Shown: positions 34,498 through 43,510, counted from the first letter of the stretch. The stretch is DNA of 64,000 bases from Hyphomicrobiaceae bacterium (GCA_041397645.1 JAWKWE010000004.1:2232001-2296000); one strand, 5' to 3'. Numbers and translations are program-made. The notes: generated by a model from the letters alone, not told the origin.

Positions 34498-35319
34498 TCA
34501 TGGCCGCGCCATCCCAGCCGTGATATCGCGCACTGCCGCCTCAACTTTCAAGTCCAAGAGCTTTTCGCCGCGCTCGGCACTGGCCCGAGTGGGATCGCCG
34601 ACCACGCCTTTTTCATCGGCAGCCAGCTTGTCCTTGCGTATTCCGTCCGGGTAAACCGCCATCAGCTCGGATGTGTCCCGGATGCCCGCATGGGTGCCGA
34701 TCTGGGACTTGGTCTCGCCCTGCGCTACCAACCAGGCTTCGCCTCCATTGTCGGCATAATAGGAACTGGCCTGGATGACGCGAACCCCGTCGTTGGCCCA
34801 GGCTTCGCTAAGCGCGTCTGCTACCCGCTTCTGGGGGGCTTGATTGGGCCCGCTGTCGCCAAGCAGCACAATGGTCTTGAAACCATGGGCGCGGAAACTT
34901 GCGGCGGCATTTTCCAGCACGGAAACGAATACCGCAGGCGGCAGGCTGATCGTGCCGGGGTACGCCATGTGGCCTTCGCGCGTCGCGATATCTCCCTCGG
35001 GCACATAGGTCATTACCGGGGCGACCAGCGCATTGCCGAGCTTGCGTGCAATGCGGCGCGCCGTTTCGGCGACGATAAAGTTATGCTTACCGAGCACCAT
35101 GTGCGGGCCGTTCTGCTCTGTGCCTCCGGTGGGAATAATAATGGTCGTGTAGCCATGGGCGATTGCGTCCGCCACCTCGGGAGAGGTCATGCGCTCTATC
35201 TCGACATCCCGCAATTGCTCAGCGGCGCGGGACCTCAGCGTCGTGAGCATCGAAACTGAGAGAAAAACAAACGTCAGCGCGACCACGAACGTGGGTGACC
35301 GAAAACAATCGCGAGCCAA
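34498..35319 (-). CDS. Creatininase family hydrolase with an N-terminal membrane segment
   Basis: 273 residues from a TTG at 35319 behind GAGGAG (a TTG at 35337 is possible). A hydrophobic stretch (TFVVALTFVFLSVSML) followed by RSRAAEQ looks like a signal peptide. The creatininase domain keeps PTGGTEQNGPHM, GDIATREGHMAYPG, LLGDSGPNQ and DTSELMAVYP, which hold the Glu, Asp and His metal ligands and the nucleophile neighbourhood. Most creatininase-family enzymes are cytoplasmic, so an exported version is odd. Substrate unknown. Confidence 0.85.
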   Translation of the reverse strand: MARDCFRSPTFVVALTFVFLSVSMLTTLRSRAAEQLRDVEIERMTSPEVADAIAHGYTTIIIPTGGTEQNGPHMVLGKHNFIVAETARRIARKLGNALVAPVMTYVPEGDIATREGHMAYPGTISLPPAVFVSVLENAAASFRAHGFKTIVLLGDSGPNQAPQKRVADALSEAWANDGVRVIQASSYYADNGGEAWLVAQGETKSQIGTHAGIRDTSELMAVYPDGIRKDKLAADEKGVVGDPTRASAERGEKLLDLKVEAAVRDITAGMARP

Positions 35320-35408
35320 GAGCCGTCTCCTCGTCAAGCCTCATTAAATTGTCAGTGTTCTAGCAGTTTCGCGTTGCCGGGCGCATTACCTGCCGTTATT
35401 CCGCTCAC

Positions 35409-36131
35409 ATGAAATTTCCCTCACCCTTACGCCGCGGCAAGCTCATCAAACGCTACAAGCGCTTTCTGGCTGACGTGATGCTCGACGACGGCACGACGGT
35501 GACCGCGAGTTGCCCGAATACAGGCGCGATGCTCGGCCTGACGGCGCCCGGCTCCACCGTATGGCTGTCACATTCAGAAAAGACGTCGCGAAAGTATGCC
35601 CATACTCTCGAAATGGTGGAAGCCAATCTTGGGTCCAGCCCGACGCTTGTCGGCATCAATACCGGACACCCCAACGCCATTGTGTCCGCAGCGATCACGT
35701 CTGGCCTCATTCCAGAAGTCTCCGGGTATCAGAGCCTCCGACGGGAGGTGCGCTACGGGATCAATAGCCGGGTCGACATTCTGCTGGAGGATCCGGCCAA
35801 AGGCCTTTGCTACGTCGAGGTCAAGAACGTTCACCTCATGCGCGAGCCGGGACTGGCCGAGTTTCCAGATTCCAAGACCGAACGCGGTGCAAAGCATTTG
35901 GCCGAACTGTCGAACGTGGTTGCCGAGGGCCATCGCGCCGTGATGGTCTACCTCATTCAGAGGGCCGACGCGGAGAGCTTCTCTCTCGCCCGCGACATCG
36001 ATACCGCCTACGCGCAGGCGGCCGCACGAGCTTCCGCGGCCGGCGTGGAGATGCTCGCCTACCGATGTAAGCTGAGCCCGCAAGATATTGTCCTCGACTT
36101 GCCCATTCCCCTCCGAGAGCCAAAAGCCTGA
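35409..36131 (+). CDS. sfsA: SfsA family DNA/RNA-binding nuclease-like protein
   Basis: 240 residues. Conserved SfsA blocks: RGKLIKRYKRFLADV at the start, CPNTGAMLGL, NTGHPNAIVSAAI, GINSRVDILLEDP, CYVEVKNVHLMRE (the restriction-nuclease-like E-x-K) and SDT-like FPDSKTERGAKHL. It has an OB fold followed by a PD-(D/E)XK-like domain. The role is unclear; the E. coli protein stimulates sugar-fermentation genes. Full length. Confidence 0.96.
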   Translation: MKFPSPLRRGKLIKRYKRFLADVMLDDGTTVTASCPNTGAMLGLTAPGSTVWLSHSEKTSRKYAHTLEMVEANLGSSPTLVGINTGHPNAIVSAAITSGLIPEVSGYQSLRREVRYGINSRVDILLEDPAKGLCYVEVKNVHLMREPGLAEFPDSKTERGAKHLAELSNVVAEGHRAVMVYLIQRADAESFSLARDIDTAYAQAAARASAAGVEMLAYRCKLSPQDIVLDLPIPLREPKA

Positions 36132-36341
36132 AGGGCCGCGATTTACGGGTCGATTTTTCAATCGTTGAACTCGTGAAACGCTCTTCACTAAGTTGACGAT
36201 CATGTGATCGAATTTATGGACCTGACTTCGCGAAACGTTTTGCTCGTCAGGGCCGTATATGGATCGACGGCGTTGGCAGTCGGGCTAAAAGTGGTGCCCC
36301 GGTCGACGTTAGCGATTTCAATCAAGAAGGGAGCATCCACG

Positions 36342-36839
36342 ATGTTCACCCGTCGCCAGTTCGCCCAGGCAGGCTTGGCCGCAGCGGCTGCACTTACCAC
36401 GGTGAGAAGGTCCGCGCGTGCCGATCAGGAGAAGAATATGAGCTTCGAAATCACCAAGACCGACGCAGAGTGGCGTTCGGAGTTGACACCTGAGCAGTAC
36501 CGGGTTTTGCGCAAGCATGGCACCGAGCGTGCGGGCACGTCCGCTCTCGACAAGAAATATGATCCCGGCACCTACAATTGCGCAGGATGTGACCTGCCGC
36601 TGTTTTCCTCAGAGACGAAGTATAACAGCGGTACGGGCTGGCCGAGCTTCTGGAAGCCGATCGATAATGCCGTCGGCACGTCCGAGGACAATAGCTGGTT
36701 CACCACCCGCACCGAGGTGCATTGTCGTCGCTGCGGCGGCCATCTGGGGCACGTGTTTGAGGATGGTCCCCAGCCAACCGGACTGCGCTACTGCATGAAC
36801 GGTGTCGCCCTGAAGTTTGTGCCCAAGGCCACCGGCTAG
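36342..36839 (+). CDS. msrB: Peptide-methionine (R)-S-oxide reductase MsrB, exported
   Basis: 165 residues. A twin-arginine-like leader (TRRQFAQAGLAAAAAL, then SARADQ) suggests export. The MsrB domain has the two zinc CxxC pairs (CAGC and CRRC), GTGWPSFW, and catalytic Cys in RYCMNGVAL. It repairs methionine-R-sulfoxide. The ATG at 36342 follows AAGGGAG; the frame continues upstream to 36204 without conserved sequence. msrA follows 104 bp downstream, a functional pair. Confidence 0.93.
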   Translation: MFTRRQFAQAGLAAAAALTTVRRSARADQEKNMSFEITKTDAEWRSELTPEQYRVLRKHGTERAGTSALDKKYDPGTYNCAGCDLPLFSSETKYNSGTGWPSFWKPIDNAVGTSEDNSWFTTRTEVHCRRCGGHLGHVFEDGPQPTGLRYCMNGVALKFVPKATG

Positions 36840-36845
36840 AGGTTT

Positions 36846-36883
36846 CGCGCCGCCTTTCTCCATTTGAAAGCGAAGGCGGCGCG
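36846..36883. terminator. Hairpin between msrB and msrA
   Basis: CGCGCCGCCTT (36846-36856) and AAGGCGGCGCG (36873-36883) make a perfect 11-bp stem with a 16-nt loop. There is no T run after it. It may end the msrB mRNA or protect its end while msrA is expressed separately. Confidence 0.55.
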
Positions 36884-36943
36884 GTCTGACATAACCAATG
36901 ATCGGTCGCGCTGAAACAAGTTCAACCCCAACTAGGAAAGCCC

Positions 36944-37588
36944 ATGGCCATGACCAGACTGGCCTCGATTGCCTTTGCGGCGCTCGTGCTCTTTGCCACC
37001 GCGATTGTTCTGCCTCTTACTGCTGAAGAGAGCGGTCCTTCCGACCATGAGAGCGGTGCGCGCCCGGCTCAAACCGCTAAGGCGGTTTTTGCAGCTGGTT
37101 GCTTCTGGTGCGTGGAAAGCGATTTCGACCACCTTCCCGGTGTCATCGACACGACATCAGGATACACCGGCGGCACTCTGGAAAATCCGAACTATGACAA
37201 CCACACAGGCCACGTCGAGGCGGTTCAGATCACCTACGATCCGTCAAAGGTCAACTACAAGCAGCTGTTGGATTACTACTGGCATCATGTCGATCTGACA
37301 GATGGTGGGGGTCAATTCTGCGATCGCGGAAGCGCATACCGCCCCTTCATCTTCACTGGCAACGAGACGGAAAAAGCCGAGGCCGAAGCGAGCAAGAAAG
37401 AGCTTGAGGAGAGCGGTCGCTTTAAGTCGATCGCCGTTAAAATCGCGCCGGCTGGCAAATTCTGGACGGCCGAGGACTACCATCAGGATTACTATAAAAA
37501 GAATCCGCTCCGTTACCGATACTATCGCGCCGGATGTGGCCGTGACGCGCGCCTGACTCAACTGTGGGGCGACCTCTACCAGCATTGA
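36944..37588 (+). CDS. msrA: Peptide-methionine (S)-S-oxide reductase MsrA, exported
   Basis: 214 residues. A signal peptide (LASIAFAALVLFATAIVLPLTAEE split at the cleavage) precedes the MsrA domain with the catalytic AAGCFWCVES, TSGYTGG, NHTGHVEAVQI and the late AEDYHQDYY. It reduces methionine-S-sulfoxide. AGGAAAG precedes the ATG; a second ATG is two codons later. With the exported msrB directly upstream, both stereoisomers could be repaired outside the cytoplasm. Confidence 0.95.
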   Translation: MAMTRLASIAFAALVLFATAIVLPLTAEESGPSDHESGARPAQTAKAVFAAGCFWCVESDFDHLPGVIDTTSGYTGGTLENPNYDNHTGHVEAVQITYDPSKVNYKQLLDYYWHHVDLTDGGGQFCDRGSAYRPFIFTGNETEKAEAEASKKELEESGRFKSIAVKIAPAGKFWTAEDYHQDYYKKNPLRYRYYRAGCGRDARLTQLWGDLYQH

Positions 37589-37950
37589 GACTTCACAAGT
37601 TGATCAAATTTGTCGTGATCTAAATATTGATCAAACTCGTGCGACACATGCGCGCTTGCAGCATTTGACTCGACATGAATTGAACCGCGAAAACCACTTG
37701 AAATGCGGCGTTGCACGCAAGCTTTTGAACCAGTTGCGGCGGCACCTTGCAAACGTCAGATCACCACGGGGTTTTGCAGGGCAGCACTCGTTTGGTGCTC
37801 TGCATAATGATTTTCGCTCATGCGAGTTAGCCCTGTGAATAACTAACCGAGAGTGTCATATTGGAGTAGCACTGCCGCCGTATGAGACGCAGTGTGTATA
37901 TTGCAAAGTGTTTGCTCACCGAAAAAGTTTTTCATGTCTGGAGGGCAGTC
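37589..37950. other. Spacer of about 360 bp downstream of msrA
   Basis: No supported gene; a 60-codon frame at 37656-37838 has no ribosome site or motif. Two TTGATCAA copies close to msrA are listed separately. Confidence 0.35.
37600..37634. repeat. Paired TTGATCAA palindromes
   Basis: The 8-bp palindrome TTGATCAA occurs at 37600-37607 and 37627-37634, 27 bp apart, with GTGATC between. This is AT-rich for the region. It may be a regulator site for something rightward, or chance. Confidence 0.35.
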
Positions 37951-38136
37951 ATGACAAGCGCAAAGGCCGAATTACTTGGCAAGGTCGTCATTCTTTTGAA
38001 CGGCGCAAAGACCGAAAAAAAGACTGGCAAGGCCGTGGATGTTCAGGCCCCGGAAAAACTCCTCGAGACTGCGCGCAAGAACCCTGACGCAGTCGCGTTC
38101 GGATACGTATCGGGCTGCTGGGTTGCCGCGGCTTGA
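37951..38136 (+). CDS. Small hypothetical protein (61 residues)
   Basis: 61 residues from an ATG behind CTGGAGGG. Sequence: MTSAKAELLGKVVILLNGAK, then a Lys-rich segment, then PEKLLETARKNPDAVAFGYV and a hydrophobic end. Basic and soluble, probably a small folded protein. Family not recognised. A clear terminator follows, which supports the gene. Confidence 0.6.
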   Translation: MTSAKAELLGKVVILLNGAKTEKKTGKAVDVQAPEKLLETARKNPDAVAFGYVSGCWVAAA

Positions 38137-38230
38137 TCCTTTGCGTGTCGCTCGGCCACAGGCAGTTCCCCCCGTGCGCTGCTTGATTTCTGAGTGGCAC
38201 GCAAAGATGCTCCCCCGAATGAATTAATGA

Positions 38231-38257
38231 AGAAAGGCGGCTCTGAGCCGCCTTTCT
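38231..38257 (+). terminator. Rho-independent terminator
   Basis: AGAAAGGCGGCTC (38231-38243) and GAGCCGCCTTTCT (38245-38257) pair, followed by TTTTTG. It ends the small gene at 38136 and also faces the convergent EF-G-like gene. Confidence 0.9.
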
Positions 38258-38294
38258 TTTTGTTTCTGATACCGCTGCTGGATGGAGATCAGCC

Positions 38295-40379
38295 CTAAGC
38301 AGCAGCCTGTTTCTGCGACGCCAGCACCTGATCTCGCAAACGCCCGCTCAATTCCGCCAGATGGTCAAAGTGCGAGGTGAAAGACCCGACGCCTGACGTT
38401 GCCGAACGCAGGTCGACAATGAGGCTGTCCATCTCGGCGGCAGGAATATGGGCCTGGATTACGTCCCAGCCTGGCCAGCCCTCTCGGGCATCAAAACCTA
38501 GTATCTGCCCCCGTCGTTGCGAGATGATGCCGTTGATGCGGGAGTTGGCCTCCGAAGGCACGGCAATCTCCACCGCCATGACAGGTTCAAGCAAGACGGA
38601 TGAACACTTCGGCATCCCTTCCGCCATCGCGATGCGACCGGCCTGCCGGAAGGCCATGTCGGAGCTGTCAACCGAATGATAGGAGCCGTCCGTGAGGGTC
38701 ACGGCGACGTCAACACACGGAAAACCCAGCGGTCCTTCTTCAAGATAGTCGCGTACACCTATCTCGACCGAGGGAATGAAATTCTTAGGCACCGCTCCGC
38801 CTGTAATCCGCTCGTCGAACGTAACTCCGGTACCTCGCGGCAAGGGCGCAATCTCCAGCTTTACATCGCCGAACTGACCATGCCCGCCCGACTGCTTCTT
38901 GTGGCGCGCACGAATTTCCGCAGACCCCTTAATGGTCTCCTTATAGGCCACCTTGCGCGGTTCGCGGATGACCTCGATGCCGTACTTGCGCGCCAACCGC
39001 TCCAGCGCGACACGCAAATGCATTTCGCCTTGGCCGAATAGCAGGATCTGGTGGGTGTCGGTCGTATGGTCGACGCTGAGCGAGGGATCCTCCTCAAGCA
39101 ATTTGGCCACCGCCGCTGACAACTTCACCTCGTCCTTGCGATCCTTCAACCCAAGGCCAACGGCGTAAACGCCCTGCGGCGCGGGCGGAGCAGCGATCTG
39201 CACCACCCCTCCCTTTTCAAGCGTCACTGTCTCACCGGCTGCGATATGTTCCAGCCGCCCGAAGGCGACGGTATCACCAGCCTTGGCGGCGCCGCGTTTG
39301 GTCGTCTCCTCGCCTTTCAAAGTGAAGATGCCTGCCACTCGCTCTTCCTGGCCATTTCGACCAACGAGAGTGGCGCTGTCGGGAATTTCACCCGTCAAAA
39401 CGCGTGCGAACGAAAGCTTGCCGCCAGCCTTTGTGTGCAGGTTCTTGAAGATGTAGGCCGCCGATTTGGCATTCTCGATTTTGAGGCGCCGGGCGGTGTC
39501 TTCCACCGTGGGTGCTTCGTGGCGAAGCGCCTTCATAAGCCTCATAATGCCGTTACCATGCTCGGCCGAGCCGAGAAGAACCGGCACGATAAGACTGTCA
39601 CGCAGCTCCTTGGTCAGATCCCCAAACACACGGTCTTTAGGCGGAGTCATATCTGACAAAAGCTGTTCCATCAGCTCGTCGTCATAATCGGCGAGCTTCT
39701 CCAGCATCTCGAAGCGGGCTTCCTTTTCGCGGTCGGAGACGCCCTTGGGCAGCTCTATGATCTGACTCTCGGCCTGCTCGCGATAAACGTAGGCGCGCTC
39801 GGACGCGAGATCGACGTATCCGGTCGCCACCCCATTCTCCCATATGGGAATCTGACGCAGCACAAGAGGCTTGACCGACGCAGGCTGAAGCGCGGGGATA
39901 ATCTCGCGCACGTGGGTAGAGGTGGCATCGATCTTGTTCAAGAAAAGCAGGTGAGGCAGACCGATATCCTCAAGGCGTTTGAGGATCATTTGCAAGGCTG
40001 GAACCCGCCTTGAATCTGGCTCGCACACAACCACCGCTGCGTCGCACGCAGCCAGCGCAAGAGCGCCTTCGTGCAAAAATTCTACAGATCCGGGGCAATC
40101 GATGAAGTTGAAGGTATCGTCGAGGAATTTCACTTCCGCGACGTTGAGCTGAACGCTCATGCCATGGTCGCGGGCTTCGGCGCAACCATCTCCAACAGTG
40201 TTCTTGGCTGCAACTGAGCCGGGTCTCGAAATTGTCCCGGTACGGGCGAGGATCGCCTCAAGTAACGTCGTCTTCCCGCTTGCGAAGGGCCCGATCAGCG
40301 CAATGCAGCGTGCGCTGCGGACCCCATCTCTGCCACCTTGCGTGCCGTTTCCGCCCCTAGGGGCGCTTGAATTGCCCAT
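38295..40379 (-). CDS. Elongation factor G paralogue (FusA-like GTPase)
   Basis: 694 residues. EF-G domain order is complete: GTPase with P-loop GPFASGKT (30-37), DCPGSVEF (94-101) and NKID (148-151); domain II; then domain IV and V regions ending LSGRLRDQVLASQ. In the switch II motif the usual DTPGHVDF has Ser98 where the catalytic His should be, and switch I is short and lacks the ERG-I-T motif. It is a paralogue of EF-G, not the main factor, of a type seen in Rhizobiales. The likely role (ribosome rescue or recycling) is guesswork. GGGAGG precedes the ATG. Confidence 0.9.
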   Translation of the reverse strand: MGNSSAPRGGNGTQGGRDGVRSARCIALIGPFASGKTTLLEAILARTGTISRPGSVAAKNTVGDGCAEARDHGMSVQLNVAEVKFLDDTFNFIDCPGSVEFLHEGALALAACDAAVVVCEPDSRRVPALQMILKRLEDIGLPHLLFLNKIDATSTHVREIIPALQPASVKPLVLRQIPIWENGVATGYVDLASERAYVYREQAESQIIELPKGVSDREKEARFEMLEKLADYDDELMEQLLSDMTPPKDRVFGDLTKELRDSLIVPVLLGSAEHGNGIMRLMKALRHEAPTVEDTARRLKIENAKSAAYIFKNLHTKAGGKLSFARVLTGEIPDSATLVGRNGQEERVAGIFTLKGEETTKRGAAKAGDTVAFGRLEHIAAGETVTLEKGGVVQIAAPPAPQGVYAVGLGLKDRKDEVKLSAAVAKLLEEDPSLSVDHTTDTHQILLFGQGEMHLRVALERLARKYGIEVIREPRKVAYKETIKGSAEIRARHKKQSGGHGQFGDVKLEIAPLPRGTGVTFDERITGGAVPKNFIPSVEIGVRDYLEEGPLGFPCVDVAVTLTDGSYHSVDSSDMAFRQAGRIAMAEGMPKCSSVLLEPVMAVEIAVPSEANSRINGIISQRRGQILGFDAREGWPGWDVIQAHIPAAEMDSLIVDLRSATSGVGSFTSHFDHLAELSGRLRDQVLASQKQAAA

Positions 40380-40698
40380 GGTCTGCCTCCCACATTTTTG
40401 CGAGGTGCGCGACAACGTCCGGGCCGCACCCCGCACCTCGTGGGACGAGCGCGGCTCTCTTTGATGCTCCTCCAGCGCAACTCGCCGCGCAACATCAAAT
40501 CTTCTGGTGCGCAGCGCACAGTTTCGTGACGACGTCATATTGCGATGCGAACATAAAAGGCGGTCCGTGTTGAGATTTTTTGCGACGCATCACGAGTTGC
40601 TAATCCAAGCGCATGAAAATTCGTAACAAATAGGAAAAAAATAACTTGCTCGGACGCATGATCAGCCAGATAGTGAATCAACAGCGTTGGAGGTTGAA
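40380..40698. other. Divergent spacer between the EF-G paralogue and a small gene
   Basis: About 320 bp without a supported gene. A GAATC (a CcrM-type GANTC methylation site) lies in GTGAATCAAC near 40676. Otherwise nothing distinctive. Confidence 0.35.
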
Positions 40699-40995
40699 AT
40701 GGGCACAAGATCGACGCGCTGTTCGGGCCAGAGGGAAAATGGCTCTTGTAAAGCGCGAGGCGCAGTAATGGGTATCGAGGCACTAATGTCCGCTGTAGAT
40801 GCGGCGGGCTATGTGATGGTAGCAGAGGACGATCTTCCCGAAACGTTCGGTGCCGAGGCTCTTGAGGAGCCCACCGCACTGACGGTCTGGCAACCGGTTC
40901 TGGCGGCCGCAGCAAGCAAACCGGCTTGGACTTCCCAAGTTTCAAACGCTTGGTCTTGGATTATGGGACGCTTCGTAAACGGCGCCACGGCCTGA
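40699..40995 (+). CDS. Small hypothetical protein (98 residues)
   Basis: 98 residues from an ATG behind TTGGAGG. A basic Cys-containing start is followed by MGIEALMSAVDAAGYVMVA, an acidic stretch, and a Trp-rich end (TVWQPVLAAAASK, SNAWSWIMGRFV). No clear helix through the membrane. Unknown family. Supported by the strong ribosome site and the terminator 50 bp downstream. Confidence 0.55.
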   Translation: MGTRSTRCSGQRENGSCKARGAVMGIEALMSAVDAAGYVMVAEDDLPETFGAEALEEPTALTVWQPVLAAAASKPAWTSQVSNAWSWIMGRFVNGATA

Positions 40996-41046
40996 TGGCT
41001 GGCTGAGAAAAGCCGTCGAAACGGCAGGTTTCGATCCTGCCCGCTG

Positions 41047-41066
41047 AGCGCGCAATTATGCGCGCT
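41047..41066 (+). terminator. Rho-independent terminator
   Basis: AGCGCGC (41047-41053) and GCGCGCT (41060-41066) with a 6-nt loop are followed by TTTTTTTATTTT. It ends the small gene at 40995 and lies 21 bp from the end of the convergent LdtD gene. Confidence 0.88.
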
Positions 41067-41086
41067 TTTTTTATTTTCAGTGCCTC

Positions 41087-42790
41087 CTAAGGCCCGGCTT
41101 CTTGCTTTGCCGGAGCTGCCGCTGCCTGAGCCTCAGCTGCGGGCTTGGGCGATGACTTGGGGACTACAGGTTTGAATGGGGCGTTGAGCGCCTCCAGCAG
41201 CTTTCCGTCCCTCTTGTAAAGATCCCTGTAGAACCGAGCGCCTCCGTCAAACGTCGGATCGACCGTCCAATAGAGGAGCATCACCGGCAGCTTGTCCTTG
41301 AGCACCACGCTCTGGAGCTTGCCGGTCGCAACGATGCCGTCGATCTTCTCCCTACTCCAGCCCAGCCGATCGCCTAGGATCAGCTCTGCCAGATGAAGTG
41401 GATCTTCAACCCGGATGCAGCCATGGCTCATACTTCGGTCGGCCCTGTCGAACAGCTGACGGCTCGGGGTATCGTGAAGATAGACAGAGTACTTATTGGG
41501 AAAAAGAAACTTCACCTGCCCCAACGCATTGTGGGGCCCCGGCTTCTGAACGATGCTGTAGGGGAAGCTTGATCCGGTGAAACTACTCCAGTTCACGCTC
41601 GAAGGGCTCACAACGCCACCCTTGCTGTCTGTCAGATAGTAGTTATTCGCATTGAGGTAGCCGGGGTTGGCGGCCGCTTTGGGAAATATCTCGTTACGCA
41701 CGATGCTGCGGGGCACGGTCCAGGTCGGATTGAAGACGATCTGGTTCATGGGCTCGGTGAAGATCGGGGTCTTGGTGTAGGTCTTGCCGACGATCACCCG
41801 GGTGCTCCAGACATTTTTGCCCTTGAGGAAGAGGTGCAGTCGCTGGCCTGCAATATTGACAGCCACCATCTCCTCACCCAGTGGCCGTAAGATCCACCGG
41901 GCGCGCTCGAGGTTGACCCGGATCTGCTCCACCCGCTCGTGTACCGTCACGTTGAGGGCAGCAAGCGTATTGGGACCGCCAACGCCGTCCGCATCCAGGC
42001 CATTCGCCTGCTGAAACGTCTTGAGCGCTTCAACCAGAGGCGGATCGAAAACCTGACTGTCGGACCGCGGGCCTGAATATTCGCCAGTGACAGCGAGACG
42101 CGCGCGCAGCTGGGGGACACGCGGATCTTCGGTCCCCGGTTTCAACGTCGGCCCGCTGGGAACGCTGGGCCAGCCGCCGTTGACCTCATATTGGGTAAAA
42201 GCCTGAAGCGTGGCCTTCATCGCGGCATATAGCGGGTGCTTGAGCCGCACGTCGTCGATCAACTGAGCAACGCGGCCTTCGGCAAGGGCCTTGGAGATCA
42301 GTTCGGGCGGATCATTCGTAAGCAGGGGCCGGGCGAAGTTCCAACTCGGGTCCAATGCGTTCGGGTAGACCTTGCCGAAGTACATTTGATAGAGCAGACG
42401 GACGAGCGCATCGCTCATTAGAATGTCGCGCTCTGCGACCGGCAATGTATCGATCGTCGGCTTGGAAAGGGCGTCAGCGTGAAAATCGTTCGGTAACAGC
42501 CCCTCTTCCCAGCTGCGGACCACAGCAGTCCGCAACGCTCCAACATTGCGCTCATCGCTCCAGGCAAGTCTGTTGCCGAGCGCAGCATAGAGCTTGGTGA
42601 GAAAATCCGCAGACGCGATATTTCTACCCGCTATCTTTCCGCCTGACGACAACACTGCAAGCTGAGGAGTAAGATCGCCACCTGGTTGCTCTGCGCCCAC
42701 AGCGCCCGGCTGGTAGATGACCGCTAAACCAAGATAGACTAGGCCGATCCAGCGGCTAACTCTCCAGCCCGATTTGGTCGATAAAAACAT
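41087..42790 (-). CDS. L,D-transpeptidase, LdtD (YcbB) type
   Basis: 567 residues. A signal peptide (MFLSTKSGWRV..., to AVGAEQ) is followed by the helical scaffold region (about 60-190), a peptidoglycan-binding helical domain with PQLRARLAVTGEYSGPRSD and LKTFQQANGLDADGVGGPNT, then the YkuD domain (about 305-490) with MSHGCIRVEDP holding the nucleophile. It makes 3-3 cross-links in peptidoglycan. The C-terminus is Ala-, Lys- and Pro-rich. GGGGGA precedes the ATG. A second transpeptidase is at 23.9 kb. Confidence 0.93.
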   Translation of the reverse strand: MFLSTKSGWRVSRWIGLVYLGLAVIYQPGAVGAEQPGGDLTPQLAVLSSGGKIAGRNIASADFLTKLYAALGNRLAWSDERNVGALRTAVVRSWEEGLLPNDFHADALSKPTIDTLPVAERDILMSDALVRLLYQMYFGKVYPNALDPSWNFARPLLTNDPPELISKALAEGRVAQLIDDVRLKHPLYAAMKATLQAFTQYEVNGGWPSVPSGPTLKPGTEDPRVPQLRARLAVTGEYSGPRSDSQVFDPPLVEALKTFQQANGLDADGVGGPNTLAALNVTVHERVEQIRVNLERARWILRPLGEEMVAVNIAGQRLHLFLKGKNVWSTRVIVGKTYTKTPIFTEPMNQIVFNPTWTVPRSIVRNEIFPKAAANPGYLNANNYYLTDSKGGVVSPSSVNWSSFTGSSFPYSIVQKPGPHNALGQVKFLFPNKYSVYLHDTPSRQLFDRADRSMSHGCIRVEDPLHLAELILGDRLGWSREKIDGIVATGKLQSVVLKDKLPVMLLYWTVDPTFDGGARFYRDLYKRDGKLLEALNAPFKPVVPKSSPKPAAEAQAAAAPAKQEAGP

Positions 42791-42868
42791 CGAAATCCCC
42801 CAACAGCGCCAAGCTGCCCGTCGTCGTATACCATGTCAGGAAAGTAGGGGCGGCCCTTTTTGAACCTG

Positions 42869-43453
42869 TCAAGCTTCCCTCGGCTGGCGTCCTAATACGT
42901 AGAATTCCTCATTGGGACGCAGGCTTATCGAATTTGCGAGCCGGTTCGACATAGCAAAAAAGGCAGCTATAGCCGAGATATCCCAGCAGTCATCGGTGGA
43001 GAAGCCGTGCGTGGCGAGTTCGACAAAGTCGGCTTCTTCGACGGTCTGGGCGTTTTTTGCCACCTTCATCGCGAAGTCGAGCATCGCACGCTGGCGCCGT
43101 GTGATATCGGCCTTACGATAGTTGGTGGCAACCTGATCGGCGATCAGCGGATTGCGGGCGCGAATGCGCAGGATCGCGCCGTGCGCGACGACACAGTACT
43201 GACACTCGTTAGCGGCACTCGTCGCCACCACAATCATCTCGCGCTCAGCCTTGCTCAATCCTCCGTCGCGCTCCATCAGTGCGTCGTGATAGGCAAAAAA
43301 GGCGCGGAACTCATCCGGCCTATATGCAAGCGCCAAGAAGATGTTGGGCACGAAACCGCTCTTTTCCTGTACGCCGAGGATGCGCCTGCGGATGTCTTCC
43401 GGCAGCCCGGAAAGCTCGGGGACCGGAAAATGGCTGATGGGCGGATGGGTCAT
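42869..43453 (-). CDS. Carboxymuconolactone decarboxylase/AhpD-like peroxidase-related protein
   Basis: 194 residues. The AhpD-like core has NECQYCVVAHGA with the redox CxxC and His, FVPNIFLALAYRPDEFRAF and LSKAEREMIVVATSAAN. It matches the peroxidase-related enzyme subfamily. It could act as a thiol peroxidase or disulfide reductase. GAAGAG precedes the ATG. Its neighbours are LdtD and an aminotransferase with no clear link. Confidence 0.9.
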   Translation of the reverse strand: MTHPPISHFPVPELSGLPEDIRRRILGVQEKSGFVPNIFLALAYRPDEFRAFFAYHDALMERDGGLSKAEREMIVVATSAANECQYCVVAHGAILRIRARNPLIADQVATNYRKADITRRQRAMLDFAMKVAKNAQTVEEADFVELATHGFSTDDCWDISAIAAFFAMSNRLANSISLRPNEEFYVLGRQPREA

Positions 43454-43510
43454 GGAACACTCTTCTCAGTTTCCGGGTGCGCGTGCGCGTGCAGCCCAAG
43501 ACGATGACCT

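Noticed and set aside
37656..37838. 60-codon plus-strand frame downstream of msrA
   Set aside because: No ribosome site, no motif, composition not coding-like.
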